Positions 27,138 to 37,497 of a stretch of DNA of 63,254 bases are shown one piece after another. Under the pieces are notes generated by a model. It saw only the letters and a list, made by a program, of their open reading frames with translations. It had not been told where the DNA came from and did no database searches. Numbering within the stretch: position 1 is the first letter of the stretch; every line of letters begins with the position of its first letter. Origin of the DNA: Pseudomonadota bacterium (lineage in GTDB: Bacteria > Pseudomonadota > Alphaproteobacteria > Rickettsiales > RGZB01); contig RGZB01000005.1 of assembly GCA_010031735.1 (NCBI GenBank), positions 1-63,254 on the forward strand, given 5' to 3'. Position numbers and translations under genes: made by a program.

Positions 27138-29264
27138 ATGGGTGCAGCCGATTCCAATCCTTCATGGGTAAACATCATCCAGCAGCAATTCGCTGCGGAT
27201 CGTGAACGCTTTATTCTGTGGTTGCCGGTGTGGCTCGGAGTGGGCATCGGTAGTTATTTCTCGCTTACGAACGAGCCTTCGTTAGTCTATCCGCTGGCTG
27301 CTGGGGTATTATGCCTACTGCTTGCAGTATTTTTTCGCCGCCGCGCCTTCTATCACCGACTTTTTCTGATCTTGCTTACGATCGCCCTTGGATTTTCTGC
27401 GGCGGGTCTACGCACGCGTGCGGTGGATGCGCCCGTGATCGCATTTGCCACCAAACCCGTATGGGTGCGTGGCACGATCGACAAGATCGAGCACGTAGGG
27501 AAAGGCTACCGCATATGGCTTACGCAAGTCGATATCTGGAAATTCTCACCCGCCCATACACCGGCCGCGATCCGGCTCACGGTCCGCACCGCGGTGCCAG
27601 AAGATCTGAAGGCAGGCGATCGCATTTCCGTGAAGGCTGCGCTCTCGCCGCCGCCGGGTCCCGTACTACCCGGTGGTTATGATTACAGCATGGTGGCCTA
27701 TTTCGAGCGTACGGGTGCGGTGGGTTATACGGTAACGCCGGTCGAGCGGCTCGCCGAGGCGGGTGGCGGCCTGGCGCTTTCGACCCATATCCAGCATGTG
27801 CGCCAGACCATGACCAATAAAGTGTACCGCCCACTGGAGGATGTGCCCGGTGTCATCAACGACCGCGGCAGTGTGGCGGCCTCGATGATCACGGGCGAGC
27901 GCGGTGCGATCAGTAACGCGGCGATGGAGGCGCTCCGCATCTCAGGACTTGCACATATCCTTTCCATTTCGGGCCTCCATCTGGTGCTCGTGACGGGAAC
28001 GTGCTTTTTCTTGGTACGTCTGATACTGGCGGCGATACCGCCGGTTGCGCTGCGCTATCCCATCAAGAAATGGGCGGCCTTCATCTCACTGATCGTAGGG
28101 TTTCTGTATCTTTTAATCGCCGATTCACCGGTGCCGGCGGAACGCTCCTTCATCATGGTAGGTTTTTTCTTATGCGCGATCTTACTGGATCGTACGGGCA
28201 CACCACTTCGCCCGGTAGCATTTGCGGCATTCCTGATTCTGTTGATGGAGCCGGAGACATTATTATCTGCAAGTTTCCAGATGTCGTTTGCTGCAGCACT
28301 CGCACTTGTCGCTGCCTATGAGAGTGTGCCGTGGCTGAAGCCTGATCGCAGAGACCGTAACAGCCTCGTCTGGCGCGGCTTCTTTTATGTGAGTGGTATT
28401 ATCCTTTCTTCGCTCGTCGCGGGTGCGGCGACAGCGCCTTTTGGCATTTATCATTTCGGGCGCTATTCGGTATATGGTTTACTCTCCAATCTCGGTGCGC
28501 TTCCGGTGACGTCATTCCTGGTGATGCCGGCGGCAATGCTCGGAAGCTTGCTGATGCCTTTCGGGCTAGAGCGCTTTGCACTCATCCCGATGGGATACGG
28601 GGTCGATATCATCCTTAAAGTCTCGTATGCCGTGAGCGCGCTTCCACGTGCGAACATCCCCGTGCATTCCGGCAATCTTGCGGCTCTATTGCTCGCGGTC
28701 GCAGGGGGTTTATGGCTGTGTTTGTGGCGCGAGAACATCCGCTTCCTCGGGATACCGCTTTTGATGCTATCGTTCCTTATTTTGCCGTTCCGCGAGATGC
28801 CGGACCTCTATTTTGACCGCGGTGGAAAATTATTCGCGATGAAGGCGGGTGATGGGAAGCTCATTTTCTCCGACCGTACGAAAGCGCGGTTCAGCCGGCG
28901 CGGTTGGCAGCAGATGAATGCCGAAGAAGGGAAGTCGCGGGTGATCAAAGAACAATTCAGAAACGTCTCGATCCTCGAAGAGAACGGCATCGCGATCGCG
29001 TGTGAGGAGGCGTTCTGCGAGTACACCAAACACGGACACAAAGCGATGATCGTGCGTGCGTGGGTGCCCGACGAGCGATGCAGTGCCGCCGAGGCGGTGG
29101 TGATCCTCACCGACCTGCCGGCCTGTTCTTCCCATCCACACCGTATCACGCGGGAAATACTTGCTGAAACGGGTACCCAGGTGTGGTGGTTGGGTAAGTC
29201 GGGCATAAAAACCACTTCGGTGAGGGAAGAGCGCGGTACTCGCCGCTGGACACAGAGGCGTTAA
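27138..29264 (+). CDS. comEC: ComEC/Rec2-family DNA uptake channel protein
   Basis: DUF4131-like N-terminus and Competence domain: ASMITGERGAISNAAMEALRISGLAHILSISGLHLVLVTG. Confidence 0.92.
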   Translation: MGAADSNPSWVNIIQQQFAADRERFILWLPVWLGVGIGSYFSLTNEPSLVYPLAAGVLCLLLAVFFRRRAFYHRLFLILLTIALGFSAAGLRTRAVDAPVIAFATKPVWVRGTIDKIEHVGKGYRIWLTQVDIWKFSPAHTPAAIRLTVRTAVPEDLKAGDRISVKAALSPPPGPVLPGGYDYSMVAYFERTGAVGYTVTPVERLAEAGGGLALSTHIQHVRQTMTNKVYRPLEDVPGVINDRGSVAASMITGERGAISNAAMEALRISGLAHILSISGLHLVLVTGTCFFLVRLILAAIPPVALRYPIKKWAAFISLIVGFLYLLIADSPVPAERSFIMVGFFLCAILLDRTGTPLRPVAFAAFLILLMEPETLLSASFQMSFAAALALVAAYESVPWLKPDRRDRNSLVWRGFFYVSGIILSSLVAGAATAPFGIYHFGRYSVYGLLSNLGALPVTSFLVMPAAMLGSLLMPFGLERFALIPMGYGVDIILKVSYAVSALPRANIPVHSGNLAALLLAVAGGLWLCLWRENIRFLGIPLLMLSFLILPFREMPDLYFDRGGKLFAMKAGDGKLIFSDRTKARFSRRGWQQMNAEEGKSRVIKEQFRNVSILEENGIAIACEEAFCEYTKHGHKAMIVRAWVPDERCSAAEAVVILTDLPACSSHPHRITREILAETGTQVWWLGKSGIKTTSVREERGTRRWTQRR

Positions 29265-29285
29265 TCGATAAAAATCAGAGGCGAT

Positions 29286-30902
29286 ATGCATCGCTCCACA
29301 ACTCTACGCGCCACGCTGCTTCTGGGCTTCACGGCCTTGCTATTTTTGCTGCCTTTTTCTGGCAATGCGGAAACGGAAGTGCATGCCCTTCGCTCGGGCG
29401 TAAAAGACGATATCACACGCGTGGTGATGGAGGTGAAGGATTTGGGCGAGCACCGTATCTTCCTACTGCAGAACCCTCCGCGCGTCGTCGTCGATATCCC
29501 GAACGGGTCTTTCAGCGTGCCGCAGGAACAGATAAGTAAAGCGGCGGGTGAAACGATACGGGCCGTGCGTTTCGGCAAACCCTCGCCGGAGAAACTACGC
29601 ATCATCTTTGACCTCAACAACAAAGGAGAGATAGAAGGCAGTTTCGTGATCCCGCCGAAAGGCGATGGGGGGGCGCCGCGCCTGGTGGTGGATATCCGTG
29701 CAGGGACACCCCTTCCGGTGGCGGTGGAAGCAACACACGTAGCACCTAAAGAGACGCCGAAAGAAATCCCCATCGTCCCGCCGGCGAAAGAGGAATCTGC
29801 AGAGACGGATAAGCATAAAACCGTGGAACCGGTCACTATCCAGGAAGTGGAACAGGAAGAAACCCCTTCGAAGAAAGTGGCATCGTTCCCTTCCGTACAG
29901 GAACTCCAAAAAGAAAAAGAGGAAGAAGAAAAAATCCCGGAGAACGTAATCCCACAAAAGACAACCCTGCCCATCCCGAAACATCGTCCACGCTCCCTCA
30001 ATACCAAGGCCACCGATGTGCCGGAGGAGATCGAGCGCGCCCAAGCGGACACGGTCAAGAATCTGATCACGGGCAATCTTGAAGAGGATGAAAGGAATAA
30101 TGAGCCGAAGAAAGAATCGCGTATCGACGTGCTGCTACCCGAAAAGCTGAAGCAGAAAGGCAAACAGATCTCGAAGAAAGGGGTGCCTGCGGCGACCGTG
30201 AAACAGGCGCTTGCCCATGCGGATTACAAACCGGTGGTAGTCATCGACCCCGGGCATGGCGGTGTCGATCCGGGTGCGATCGGACGCACCGGCATATATG
30301 AAAAGCAGGTCACACTTGGCTTTGCACAGACGCTCAAGAAAGCCCTCGAGGAAGATGGTAAATACCGTGTGGTGATGACACGTACACGTGATAACTACAT
30401 CACGCTGAAAGACCGTGTCGAGATCGCACGCAAAGCGAACGCCGATATCTTCATCTCGCTCCATGCCGATTCGCACCCGAACGGGAATATGCGCGGGCTT
30501 TCGGTCTATACACTTTCCGATAAGGCTTCAGACCGCGAGGCTGCCGTACTCGCGAAACATGCGAATCAGGGTGAGAAGATCGATGGGGTGGAACTCGCCG
30601 AACATAATCAGGATACGCAACGTATCCTGATCGATATGGTGCGCCGGGATACCGTGAATGCCTCGGGCCACTTTGCCGAATTGCTGGTGAACGAGATGGG
30701 GCAGGAAACCAAGCTGCTCAATAACTCCCACCGTTTTGCAGGATTTATGGTGTTGACGAGCGCGGATGTGCCTTCCGTGCTGATCGAACTGGGATATCTG
30801 TCGAATCCGCAAGAAGAGAAACTTCTTCACTCTAAATTATACAAAGAAAAGCTGATCCATGGTATGGTGGCCGCCATCAATCATTATTTTGACGGCATTT
30901 GA
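29286..30902 (+). CDS. N-acetylmuramoyl-L-alanine amidase with AMIN domain
   Basis: N-terminal AMIN domain, VVIDPGHGGVDPGAIG, FISLHADSHPN; Glu/Lys/Pro-rich linker. Confidence 0.92.
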   Translation: MHRSTTLRATLLLGFTALLFLLPFSGNAETEVHALRSGVKDDITRVVMEVKDLGEHRIFLLQNPPRVVVDIPNGSFSVPQEQISKAAGETIRAVRFGKPSPEKLRIIFDLNNKGEIEGSFVIPPKGDGGAPRLVVDIRAGTPLPVAVEATHVAPKETPKEIPIVPPAKEESAETDKHKTVEPVTIQEVEQEETPSKKVASFPSVQELQKEKEEEEKIPENVIPQKTTLPIPKHRPRSLNTKATDVPEEIERAQADTVKNLITGNLEEDERNNEPKKESRIDVLLPEKLKQKGKQISKKGVPAATVKQALAHADYKPVVVIDPGHGGVDPGAIGRTGIYEKQVTLGFAQTLKKALEEDGKYRVVMTRTRDNYITLKDRVEIARKANADIFISLHADSHPNGNMRGLSVYTLSDKASDREAAVLAKHANQGEKIDGVELAEHNQDTQRILIDMVRRDTVNASGHFAELLVNEMGQETKLLNNSHRFAGFMVLTSADVPSVLIELGYLSNPQEEKLLHSKLYKEKLIHGMVAAINHYFDGI

Positions 30903-30910
30903 ACACTGCC

Positions 30911-33523
30911 ATGACGAAGAAACAGCCCAAAAAAACCAAAAAAAGTGCCCTGATGGAGGAGCTGACGCGTGAAGAGAACACGCGTAAATCCCGTCGCCGC
31001 CGCAACTGGCTGCTGGCGATCGGCGCGTTCATGCTCTGTGCGGCTGCAGGTGCGATGCTCGCGGTATGGATGATCATCACCTTCTACAGCCGCGATCTTC
31101 CGGACCATAAACAACTCGCGAAATACAACCCTTCCGTCACTACACGCCTTTATGCGGGTGATGGCCGCTTGATGGAGGAATATGCGCGCGAGAATAGGAT
31201 ATTCGTTCCGATCACCTCGATGCCGAAGATCGTGATCGAGGCCTTCACCTCCGCCGAAGACCAGAATTTCTATAAGCATTCCGGTATCGACTTCTTCGGC
31301 ATCATGCGCGCCATGGGACAGAACCTCTATAACTATGTGCGTACGGATAAGCGCCGCCTGATCGGCGCTTCGACCATCACGCAGCAGGTGGCAAAAAACA
31401 TGCTGCTCACCAACGAGAAAACCTTTGCACGCAAGATCAAGGAAGCGATCCTTGCTTACCGTATGACGCTGACCTTCAGCAAAGACCGCATCATGGAGCT
31501 CTATCTGAACGATATTTTCCTGGGGTCGGGTTCGTATGGTGTGGCTGCTGCATCGCTCAACTATTTCAACAAATCCGTCGAGGAACTGACCGTGCAGGAA
31601 GTCGCACTTCTGGCCGCACTGCCAAAAGCACCTTCTACCTATGACCCCCGCCGCAACTACGAAGCGGCGTATGGTCGCCGCAACTGGGTGATCGACCGCA
31701 TGCGTGAGGATGGCCACATCACCCTCACACAAGCACGCCGTGCGAAACGCGCGCCGATCGTGCTCAGGGGTCGTGACCGCACCGAGGTGGTAAGTGCACC
31801 GTTCTTCGCGGAAGAAGTGCGCCGCCAGATCGCGAAGGAATACGGCGAGAAATCACTCTATGAAGGCGGGCTTACAGTGATGACGACCCTCGACCCGAAA
31901 TTACAGGAGATCGCTGAACGTGCCATTAAAGCCGGTCTATCAGCCTATGATCGCCGTCAAGGGTTTTATCAGATCATCGCACGCATCCCGGTAAGTGATA
32001 GCTGGCTTGATGAACTAAAAACGATCGGTAAGCCGCTCGGCATGGATTATGCGACGCTTGCCGTTACCCTCGGCAGCAATGCAACAGGATATCTGATCGG
32101 CCTTGATGACGGGCGCGATGCGCAAATCCCATTCAGTTCGATGAAGTGGACTGAGAAAATCCCGAATAGCCACGGCAAGAAACGCAAAGTGGAAGAGGTG
32201 CTTAAAGTGGGCGATGTGGTGACCGTGACGCAGTCGAAAGAATCGAGCGATTTCTACGAACTGCAACAACAGCCGCAGGTGGAGGGTGCTATCGTCGCCA
32301 TGGATCCGCATAACGGCCGTGTGCTCGCGATGGTCGGCGGTTACGATCACAAGAAGAGCCAATTCAACCGTGCGACACAGGCGATTCGCCAACCGGGTTC
32401 TGCATTCAAACCGTTTGTCTACACCGCGGCGCTTGAGAACAACTACACGCCTGCGAGCCTGATCAACGACGAGCCGGTGGAGTTCCTGATCCAGAAGAAA
32501 AGCGATATCAATGTCGAAGAGGGCGATAGCTCCGGTGCGGGCGAGGCAACCGAAGACGAGGTCTGGTCACCGCAGAATATCTCTGGCGATTTTTATGGTC
32601 CTACGACGCTTCGCACCGGCCTGGAGAAATCACGGAACGTGATGACGGTGCGTCTTGCGATGGCGATGGGCATTGGGAAAGTGATGGAAGTGGCGAAGCG
32701 TTTCGGTATCAACCAGAATCCACAGCGTAACCTTGCGACCGCACTCGGCGCAACCGAGACGACACTGCTCGACCTCACCAATGCCTACGCTATCATCGTA
32801 AACGGTGGGAAACGCGTGAACCCATCGCTCATCGAACGTGTGCAGGACCGAAACGGCATCACGGTGTATCGGCGCGATGACCGCGTCTGTCCAAACTGTC
32901 AGTTTGTTTCAGTCGATCAATTGCAGGATCTCAAACTCCCGAACCTCGACGACACACGCGAGCAGGTGACCGACCCGTTTACTGCCTACCAGATGGTGTC
33001 GCTCATGGAAGGGGTGGTAAAACGCGGCACCGCCACGCGCGCCCTTGAGATCGGCAAGCCGATCGCGGGGAAAACCGGTACGACCAATAACAGTATGGAC
33101 ACGTGGTTCGTCGGTTTCACTCCCGACCTAGTGGTAGGCGTATTCGTAGGGTACGACAAACCCTATCCGCTCGGTGAGAAAGAAACCGCAGCGACGGTCG
33201 CACTCCCGATGTTCGTCGATTTCATGAAAGAGGCACTTGCCGATAAACCGGCAACGCCGTTCCGTATTCCGCCCGGTATCCGCCTGGTGCGTATCGATGG
33301 TAAAACCGGATTCCTGCCGGGACCCGATACCCAGGCCAAAGATATCATCATCGAAGCATTCAAGCCGGGAACGGAACCGAAGATCTCCATACGCAGGAGC
33401 GAGGCATCCTCCGCACTGGTCGAGAAGAAGCCGACGGGTGATGTCGAAAAATCCAAAGAGCAGATGGAAGAACGATTACTCCGGGATACACCGGCAACAC
33501 GTGGCACGGGAGGGATATACTGA
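30911..33523 (+). CDS. mrcA: penicillin-binding protein 1A
   Basis: Transglycosylase motifs EDQNFYKHSGID, GASTITQQVAKN; transpeptidase IRQPGSAFKPFVY, GKTGTTNN. Confidence 0.95.
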   Translation: MTKKQPKKTKKSALMEELTREENTRKSRRRRNWLLAIGAFMLCAAAGAMLAVWMIITFYSRDLPDHKQLAKYNPSVTTRLYAGDGRLMEEYARENRIFVPITSMPKIVIEAFTSAEDQNFYKHSGIDFFGIMRAMGQNLYNYVRTDKRRLIGASTITQQVAKNMLLTNEKTFARKIKEAILAYRMTLTFSKDRIMELYLNDIFLGSGSYGVAAASLNYFNKSVEELTVQEVALLAALPKAPSTYDPRRNYEAAYGRRNWVIDRMREDGHITLTQARRAKRAPIVLRGRDRTEVVSAPFFAEEVRRQIAKEYGEKSLYEGGLTVMTTLDPKLQEIAERAIKAGLSAYDRRQGFYQIIARIPVSDSWLDELKTIGKPLGMDYATLAVTLGSNATGYLIGLDDGRDAQIPFSSMKWTEKIPNSHGKKRKVEEVLKVGDVVTVTQSKESSDFYELQQQPQVEGAIVAMDPHNGRVLAMVGGYDHKKSQFNRATQAIRQPGSAFKPFVYTAALENNYTPASLINDEPVEFLIQKKSDINVEEGDSSGAGEATEDEVWSPQNISGDFYGPTTLRTGLEKSRNVMTVRLAMAMGIGKVMEVAKRFGINQNPQRNLATALGATETTLLDLTNAYAIIVNGGKRVNPSLIERVQDRNGITVYRRDDRVCPNCQFVSVDQLQDLKLPNLDDTREQVTDPFTAYQMVSLMEGVVKRGTATRALEIGKPIAGKTGTTNNSMDTWFVGFTPDLVVGVFVGYDKPYPLGEKETAATVALPMFVDFMKEALADKPATPFRIPPGIRLVRIDGKTGFLPGPDTQAKDIIIEAFKPGTEPKISIRRSEASSALVEKKPTGDVEKSKEQMEERLLRDTPATRGTGGIY

Positions 33524-33524
33524 T

Positions 33525-35459
33525 ATGGGCACTTTCATGAAGCGGTTGCGCTATTACGTCCCCAACGTACCGACCGGCTTTATCTTGCTTATCGGTATAC
33601 TCATTGCCTACACGGGCATCACGCCGATACTTAATCCCGAATTCTATGACGATGGAGTGGATTCCAGCTGGATGTGGGTGATGTGCGAGGCATTCGTCCA
33701 CCATATGAAATGGGGGAAGGATATCCTCTGGCATTACGGTCCTTTAGGGTTCCTCTACGGCAGAGGGTATAACCCGGATACCTTCCTGCTCAAGAATATC
33801 TGCTGGTTCTATATGGTCACGGTTTATGTGGCGGGTTGCTACACACTCGTGATGCGTAGCGGGGAGAGAACCACGCCGCACCTGGTCGCGATCCCGATGC
33901 TGATGCTGTTCGCCGCCATCTCGTATGAAACTGCATTCCTCTCCTTCCCGGTCTTGTTCCTGGTCTATTCTTTCTTCATGCGTGCAAGACAGTCCAAGCT
34001 TCTGCTGTACCTGCTTGTGGGTGGGATGGTGATCTCGAGTTTGACCAAGATCAGTTACATGATGCTGTCGCTCGTGATACTCCTGCTGGTCGAATCTTTC
34101 CGAATGATCTGCCTGAAAGAGCGTCCTTACTACATCGTTGCATATGTTGTGGGGTGGCTCGTGGGCTGGAAACTCTGCCACCAGGATTTCACATTGATTC
34201 CGGCCTATATACACGGTGCCATGCAACATGCCCACGGCTTTGCAGAAAGCATGCAGCTCGATATCACCGCGTCATTGCATTACCCTTTGTTCGTGGGCGG
34301 TCTCGTGATCATCTGGGCGCTGATGGCGAGCATCTGGTTTCCCCAATTCGGGAAAGAGGCGTGGGTGCCACTGCTTGGAATCGCCTACATTTTCTTTGCG
34401 GCCACCAAGATCGGCTTCATCCACAACAATAATTATCACATCTTGGAAGCAAGCGCGGTTTTCATCCTGGTTGCACTCACGACCCGCGACCTTTTCTGGG
34501 AGGATCTCTCGGAGCGCAAACAATATATCTTCATGTTCTACTGCATGGGTGTTGCGATATTCATCACCCTGATGTCGATGAGCCAGGAAGGAGCCGACGA
34601 CCGGAAAGAGCTGAAAAAGATGTTCAGTGATGTGGATCCGAAAAACCCACTTTCTGGCAAATCAAACGAAGCGCATTTTAAGGAGGCACTCGAAAAGATA
34701 CGGTCAGAAAATCCGCTGCCGCAAGTGAAAGGTACCTCGGATATGCTGGCCGCTTCGCAGGCAGTGCTTCTCGCGCACCATCTGGCATATAAGCCGCGAC
34801 CGATCTTCCAGGGTTACCATGTCTTTACCTCGTATCTTGCCGAGAAGAACAAAGCGTTTCTTGAGAGCGACCAGGCGCCGGATAATCTCTTTTTCAAAAT
34901 CAGCCAGGTGACGAAACGCTACACCTCGATCGAAGATGCCGTCTCCTGGCCGGTGATCCTTACCCATTATGACCCGCAAAAGTTCTACGGAACCGGACTT
35001 GAACACCGTGTGCTCCATCTCACCAAGCGGGATAAACCGGTTACTTATAGCTTCAAGACCATCCGTCAGGTGACGGCGAAATGGCGGGATAAAGTAGATG
35101 TACCGTCGGTCAAGAAATATGGCCTGGTGTGGGTGCGCATCCATGTAGAGCCCACGTTACTCCACCGGATAGTGACCACATTCTACCGTGCGGCGCGTGT
35201 CATGATGGAGGTGGAAACAGCGGATGGTAAAAAACAGAATGCCATACTGATGTACGGTACGCTGGAGGACGGATTCCTCATTTCGCCGGAGATCAAGACG
35301 GCAGATGATTTCAAGGCGCTTTACGGTAAAGATCCCGTACCGCCTGCACGCGATGTGGTCTCGATCTCGCTCTTCGAGAAGGGCCTAAAAATGTACGCCC
35401 ATCATCTGTTCGAGCCGAAGGTGGAGTATACGTTCGAGCAGGTTGTCATCCACCGCTAG
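33525..35459 (+). CDS. polytopic membrane protein of unknown function (644 aa)
   Basis: ATG at 33525 just after mrcA stop; multiple hydrophobic helices in the N-terminal part, soluble C-terminal region; no family recognised. Confidence 0.75.
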   Translation: MGTFMKRLRYYVPNVPTGFILLIGILIAYTGITPILNPEFYDDGVDSSWMWVMCEAFVHHMKWGKDILWHYGPLGFLYGRGYNPDTFLLKNICWFYMVTVYVAGCYTLVMRSGERTTPHLVAIPMLMLFAAISYETAFLSFPVLFLVYSFFMRARQSKLLLYLLVGGMVISSLTKISYMMLSLVILLLVESFRMICLKERPYYIVAYVVGWLVGWKLCHQDFTLIPAYIHGAMQHAHGFAESMQLDITASLHYPLFVGGLVIIWALMASIWFPQFGKEAWVPLLGIAYIFFAATKIGFIHNNNYHILEASAVFILVALTTRDLFWEDLSERKQYIFMFYCMGVAIFITLMSMSQEGADDRKELKKMFSDVDPKNPLSGKSNEAHFKEALEKIRSENPLPQVKGTSDMLAASQAVLLAHHLAYKPRPIFQGYHVFTSYLAEKNKAFLESDQAPDNLFFKISQVTKRYTSIEDAVSWPVILTHYDPQKFYGTGLEHRVLHLTKRDKPVTYSFKTIRQVTAKWRDKVDVPSVKKYGLVWVRIHVEPTLLHRIVTTFYRAARVMMEVETADGKKQNAILMYGTLEDGFLISPEIKTADDFKALYGKDPVPPARDVVSISLFEKGLKMYAHHLFEPKVEYTFEQVVIHR

Positions 35460-35477
35460 ATTCGCTATAAAGAGGAT

Positions 35478-36594
35478 ATGAAAGCGGAAACCTTCCAGAC
35501 CATCGAAACCATCAAGCAGTCGCTCGACCTGCTGGGGAGGTTTCTTTGATATCGATTCCGCGCGCGCGCGCCTGAACGAACTTAGTGCCATCACCGCTGA
35601 TCCTGCGCTCTGGAATAACCGTGAGAGTGCACAGAAACTCCTGAAAGAACAAGACCACCTGAAATTCACCCTGGCGCGCTTTGATGCGATCGCCCGTGAC
35701 CTGAACGATAACGTCAGCCTGATCGAGATGGGCGAAGCAGAGAATGATGCAAGCGTAGTGGCGGACGCTGAAAAAGGACTCAAGAAAACCGCGAAGGATG
35801 CCAAGCAGCTCGAGACCGAAGGCCTCTTCTCCGGCGAGGCGGATGCGAATAATTGTTTCATGGAGATCAACGCGGGTGCCGGTGGCACCGAGAGCTGCGA
35901 CTGGGCGGCGATGCTGATGCGGATGTATCTGCGCTGGGCCGAATGGCATGGATTTTCCGCCGAGATGGTGGATGAGCATGCAGGCGAGGGGGCGGGTATC
36001 AAATCCGCCACCATCAAGGTGAGCGGTATGCATGCCTATGGTTGGGCGAAAACCGAATCGGGCGTGCATCGTCTGGTGCGTATCTCTCCCTTCGATTCCA
36101 ACAAACGCCGCCATACGAGTTTTGCGAGTGTCTGGGTCTATCCGGAGATCGATGATTCCATCGAGGTCGCGATCGAGGAGAAGGACCTCCGTGTCGATAC
36201 CTTCCGTGCATCGGGTGCTGGCGGTCAGCACGTCAACAAAACCGATTCTGCGATCCGTATCACCCATATCCCGACCAATATCGTCGTGCAGTGCCAGACC
36301 GGGCGTTCCCAACACCGCAACCGTGCGGATGCCTATAAAATGCTGAAAGCCCGTCTGTATGAACTCGAACTGCGCAAGCGTGAAGAGGCTGCGAATGCCA
36401 TGAACGCGCAGAAGACGGATAACTCCTGGGGCAACCAGATCCGCTCGTATGTCCTGCATCCATACCAGATGGTGAAGGATTTACGCACGGGCGTCGAGAC
36501 CAGTGACACCGGTGGTGTGCTGGACGGCGACCTCGATGCTTTCATGTCGGCGGCACTTGCAGAACGCGTAATCAACCGGAGGAAAGATGCTTAA
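35478..36594 (+). CDS. prfB: peptide chain release factor 2 (requires +1 frameshift)
   Basis: Zero frame 35478-35549 MKAETFQTIETIKQSLDLLGRFL*; +1 frame from 35548 DIDSARARLNELSAITADPALWNN ...; GAGGQHVNKTDSAIRITH motif. Confidence 0.95.
35535..35549 (+). promoter_or_regulatory. prfB programmed +1 frameshift site
   Basis: GGGAGG-TTT-CTT-TGA-T: internal SD-like element, slippery CTT, in-frame TGA. Confidence 0.92.
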
Positions 36595-37495
36595 ACCCGA
36601 AGCACTGAAACAAGGCGACCGGATCGATGTGATCGCTCCCGGTCGCAGCGGTCCGAAAGCCGAGATCGCAGCGATCGAGCGCGTGATTACCGGGCAGGGT
36701 TTCACCGCCCGTATCCCGGCGGATATATATGGGGAGGACCTGCTCTGTTCGAACCGCGATGAAGTGCGTGCGCAACATCTGGTGCAGGCGCTTACGGCCA
36801 CGGATTCCAAGGCCGTATGGTGTGCGCGTGGGGGCTATGGTGCGGCACGCATCGTCGAGATTCTCAGGGTGAATAAAAAACCAAAAACACCGAAATGGTT
36901 CATTGGGTTCAGCGATAATACCGTGCTCCATATGTTCCTGAACCAGGAATGGGGTTGGTCGACGCTCCATGCGCCGGTGCTGTTCCAGATAGCAGAGGAG
37001 AAAGTCGATGAGGTCTCGGTCGCGATGACGGTCGATGTGCTGAAAGGCGAACTGAAAGCACTCCACCATCCGCTGACCGCCATCAATGCCCACGCACACC
37101 GCAAACATACCATCACTGCACCTATCGTAGGTGGCAACCAAACACTGGTGCAATGTTCTGCCGGTACTTCGTGGCAACTCGATACGCAAAAGAAGATCGT
37201 GCTCCTCGAGGATTGCGATGAGGAATCCTACCGCGTCGACCGTGCTCTCCTACAACTCTCGCAATCCGGCATACTAGAGGGTGTGGAGGCCATTGTGTTC
37301 GGTGCATTCACCCATCCAAAGCCAGAATATGAAGCCGCAGTGATGGCGGTCTTAAAACGCTTTGCAACGGCGCAGGCGATTCCTGTGTTTCACACCGAGA
37401 ATGTCGGCCATCGCAGCATGAACCATCCGGTAGTGCTGGGTGCCCCAGCGACCATCACCGCGGGTGTGGACCCGGTGTTGTCGATCACGCTATAA
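36587..37495 (+). CDS. LD-carboxypeptidase (muramoyltetrapeptide carboxypeptidase)
   Basis: ALKQGDRIDVIAPG, WCARGGYGAARI, GFSDNTVLHMFL, LEDCDEESYRVDRALLQL. Confidence 0.9.
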   Translation: MLKPEALKQGDRIDVIAPGRSGPKAEIAAIERVITGQGFTARIPADIYGEDLLCSNRDEVRAQHLVQALTATDSKAVWCARGGYGAARIVEILRVNKKPKTPKWFIGFSDNTVLHMFLNQEWGWSTLHAPVLFQIAEEKVDEVSVAMTVDVLKGELKALHHPLTAINAHAHRKHTITAPIVGGNQTLVQCSAGTSWQLDTQKKIVLLEDCDEESYRVDRALLQLSQSGILEGVEAIVFGAFTHPKPEYEAAVMAVLKRFATAQAIPVFHTENVGHRSMNHPVVLGAPATITAGVDPVLSITL

Positions 37496-37497
37496 CC

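Noticed and set aside
29261-30163. 300-aa minus-strand ORF, Ser-rich
   Set aside because: Antisense to the AMIN amidase gene; no RBS or domain
30884-31732. 282-aa minus-strand ORF
   Set aside because: Antisense to mrcA
35547-35549. In-frame TGA suggesting a prfB pseudogene
   Set aside because: Explained by the programmed +1 frameshift site GGGAGG-TTT-CTT-TGA
35512-36459. 315-aa minus-strand ORF
   Set aside because: Antisense to prfB, which is strongly supported once the frameshift is considered
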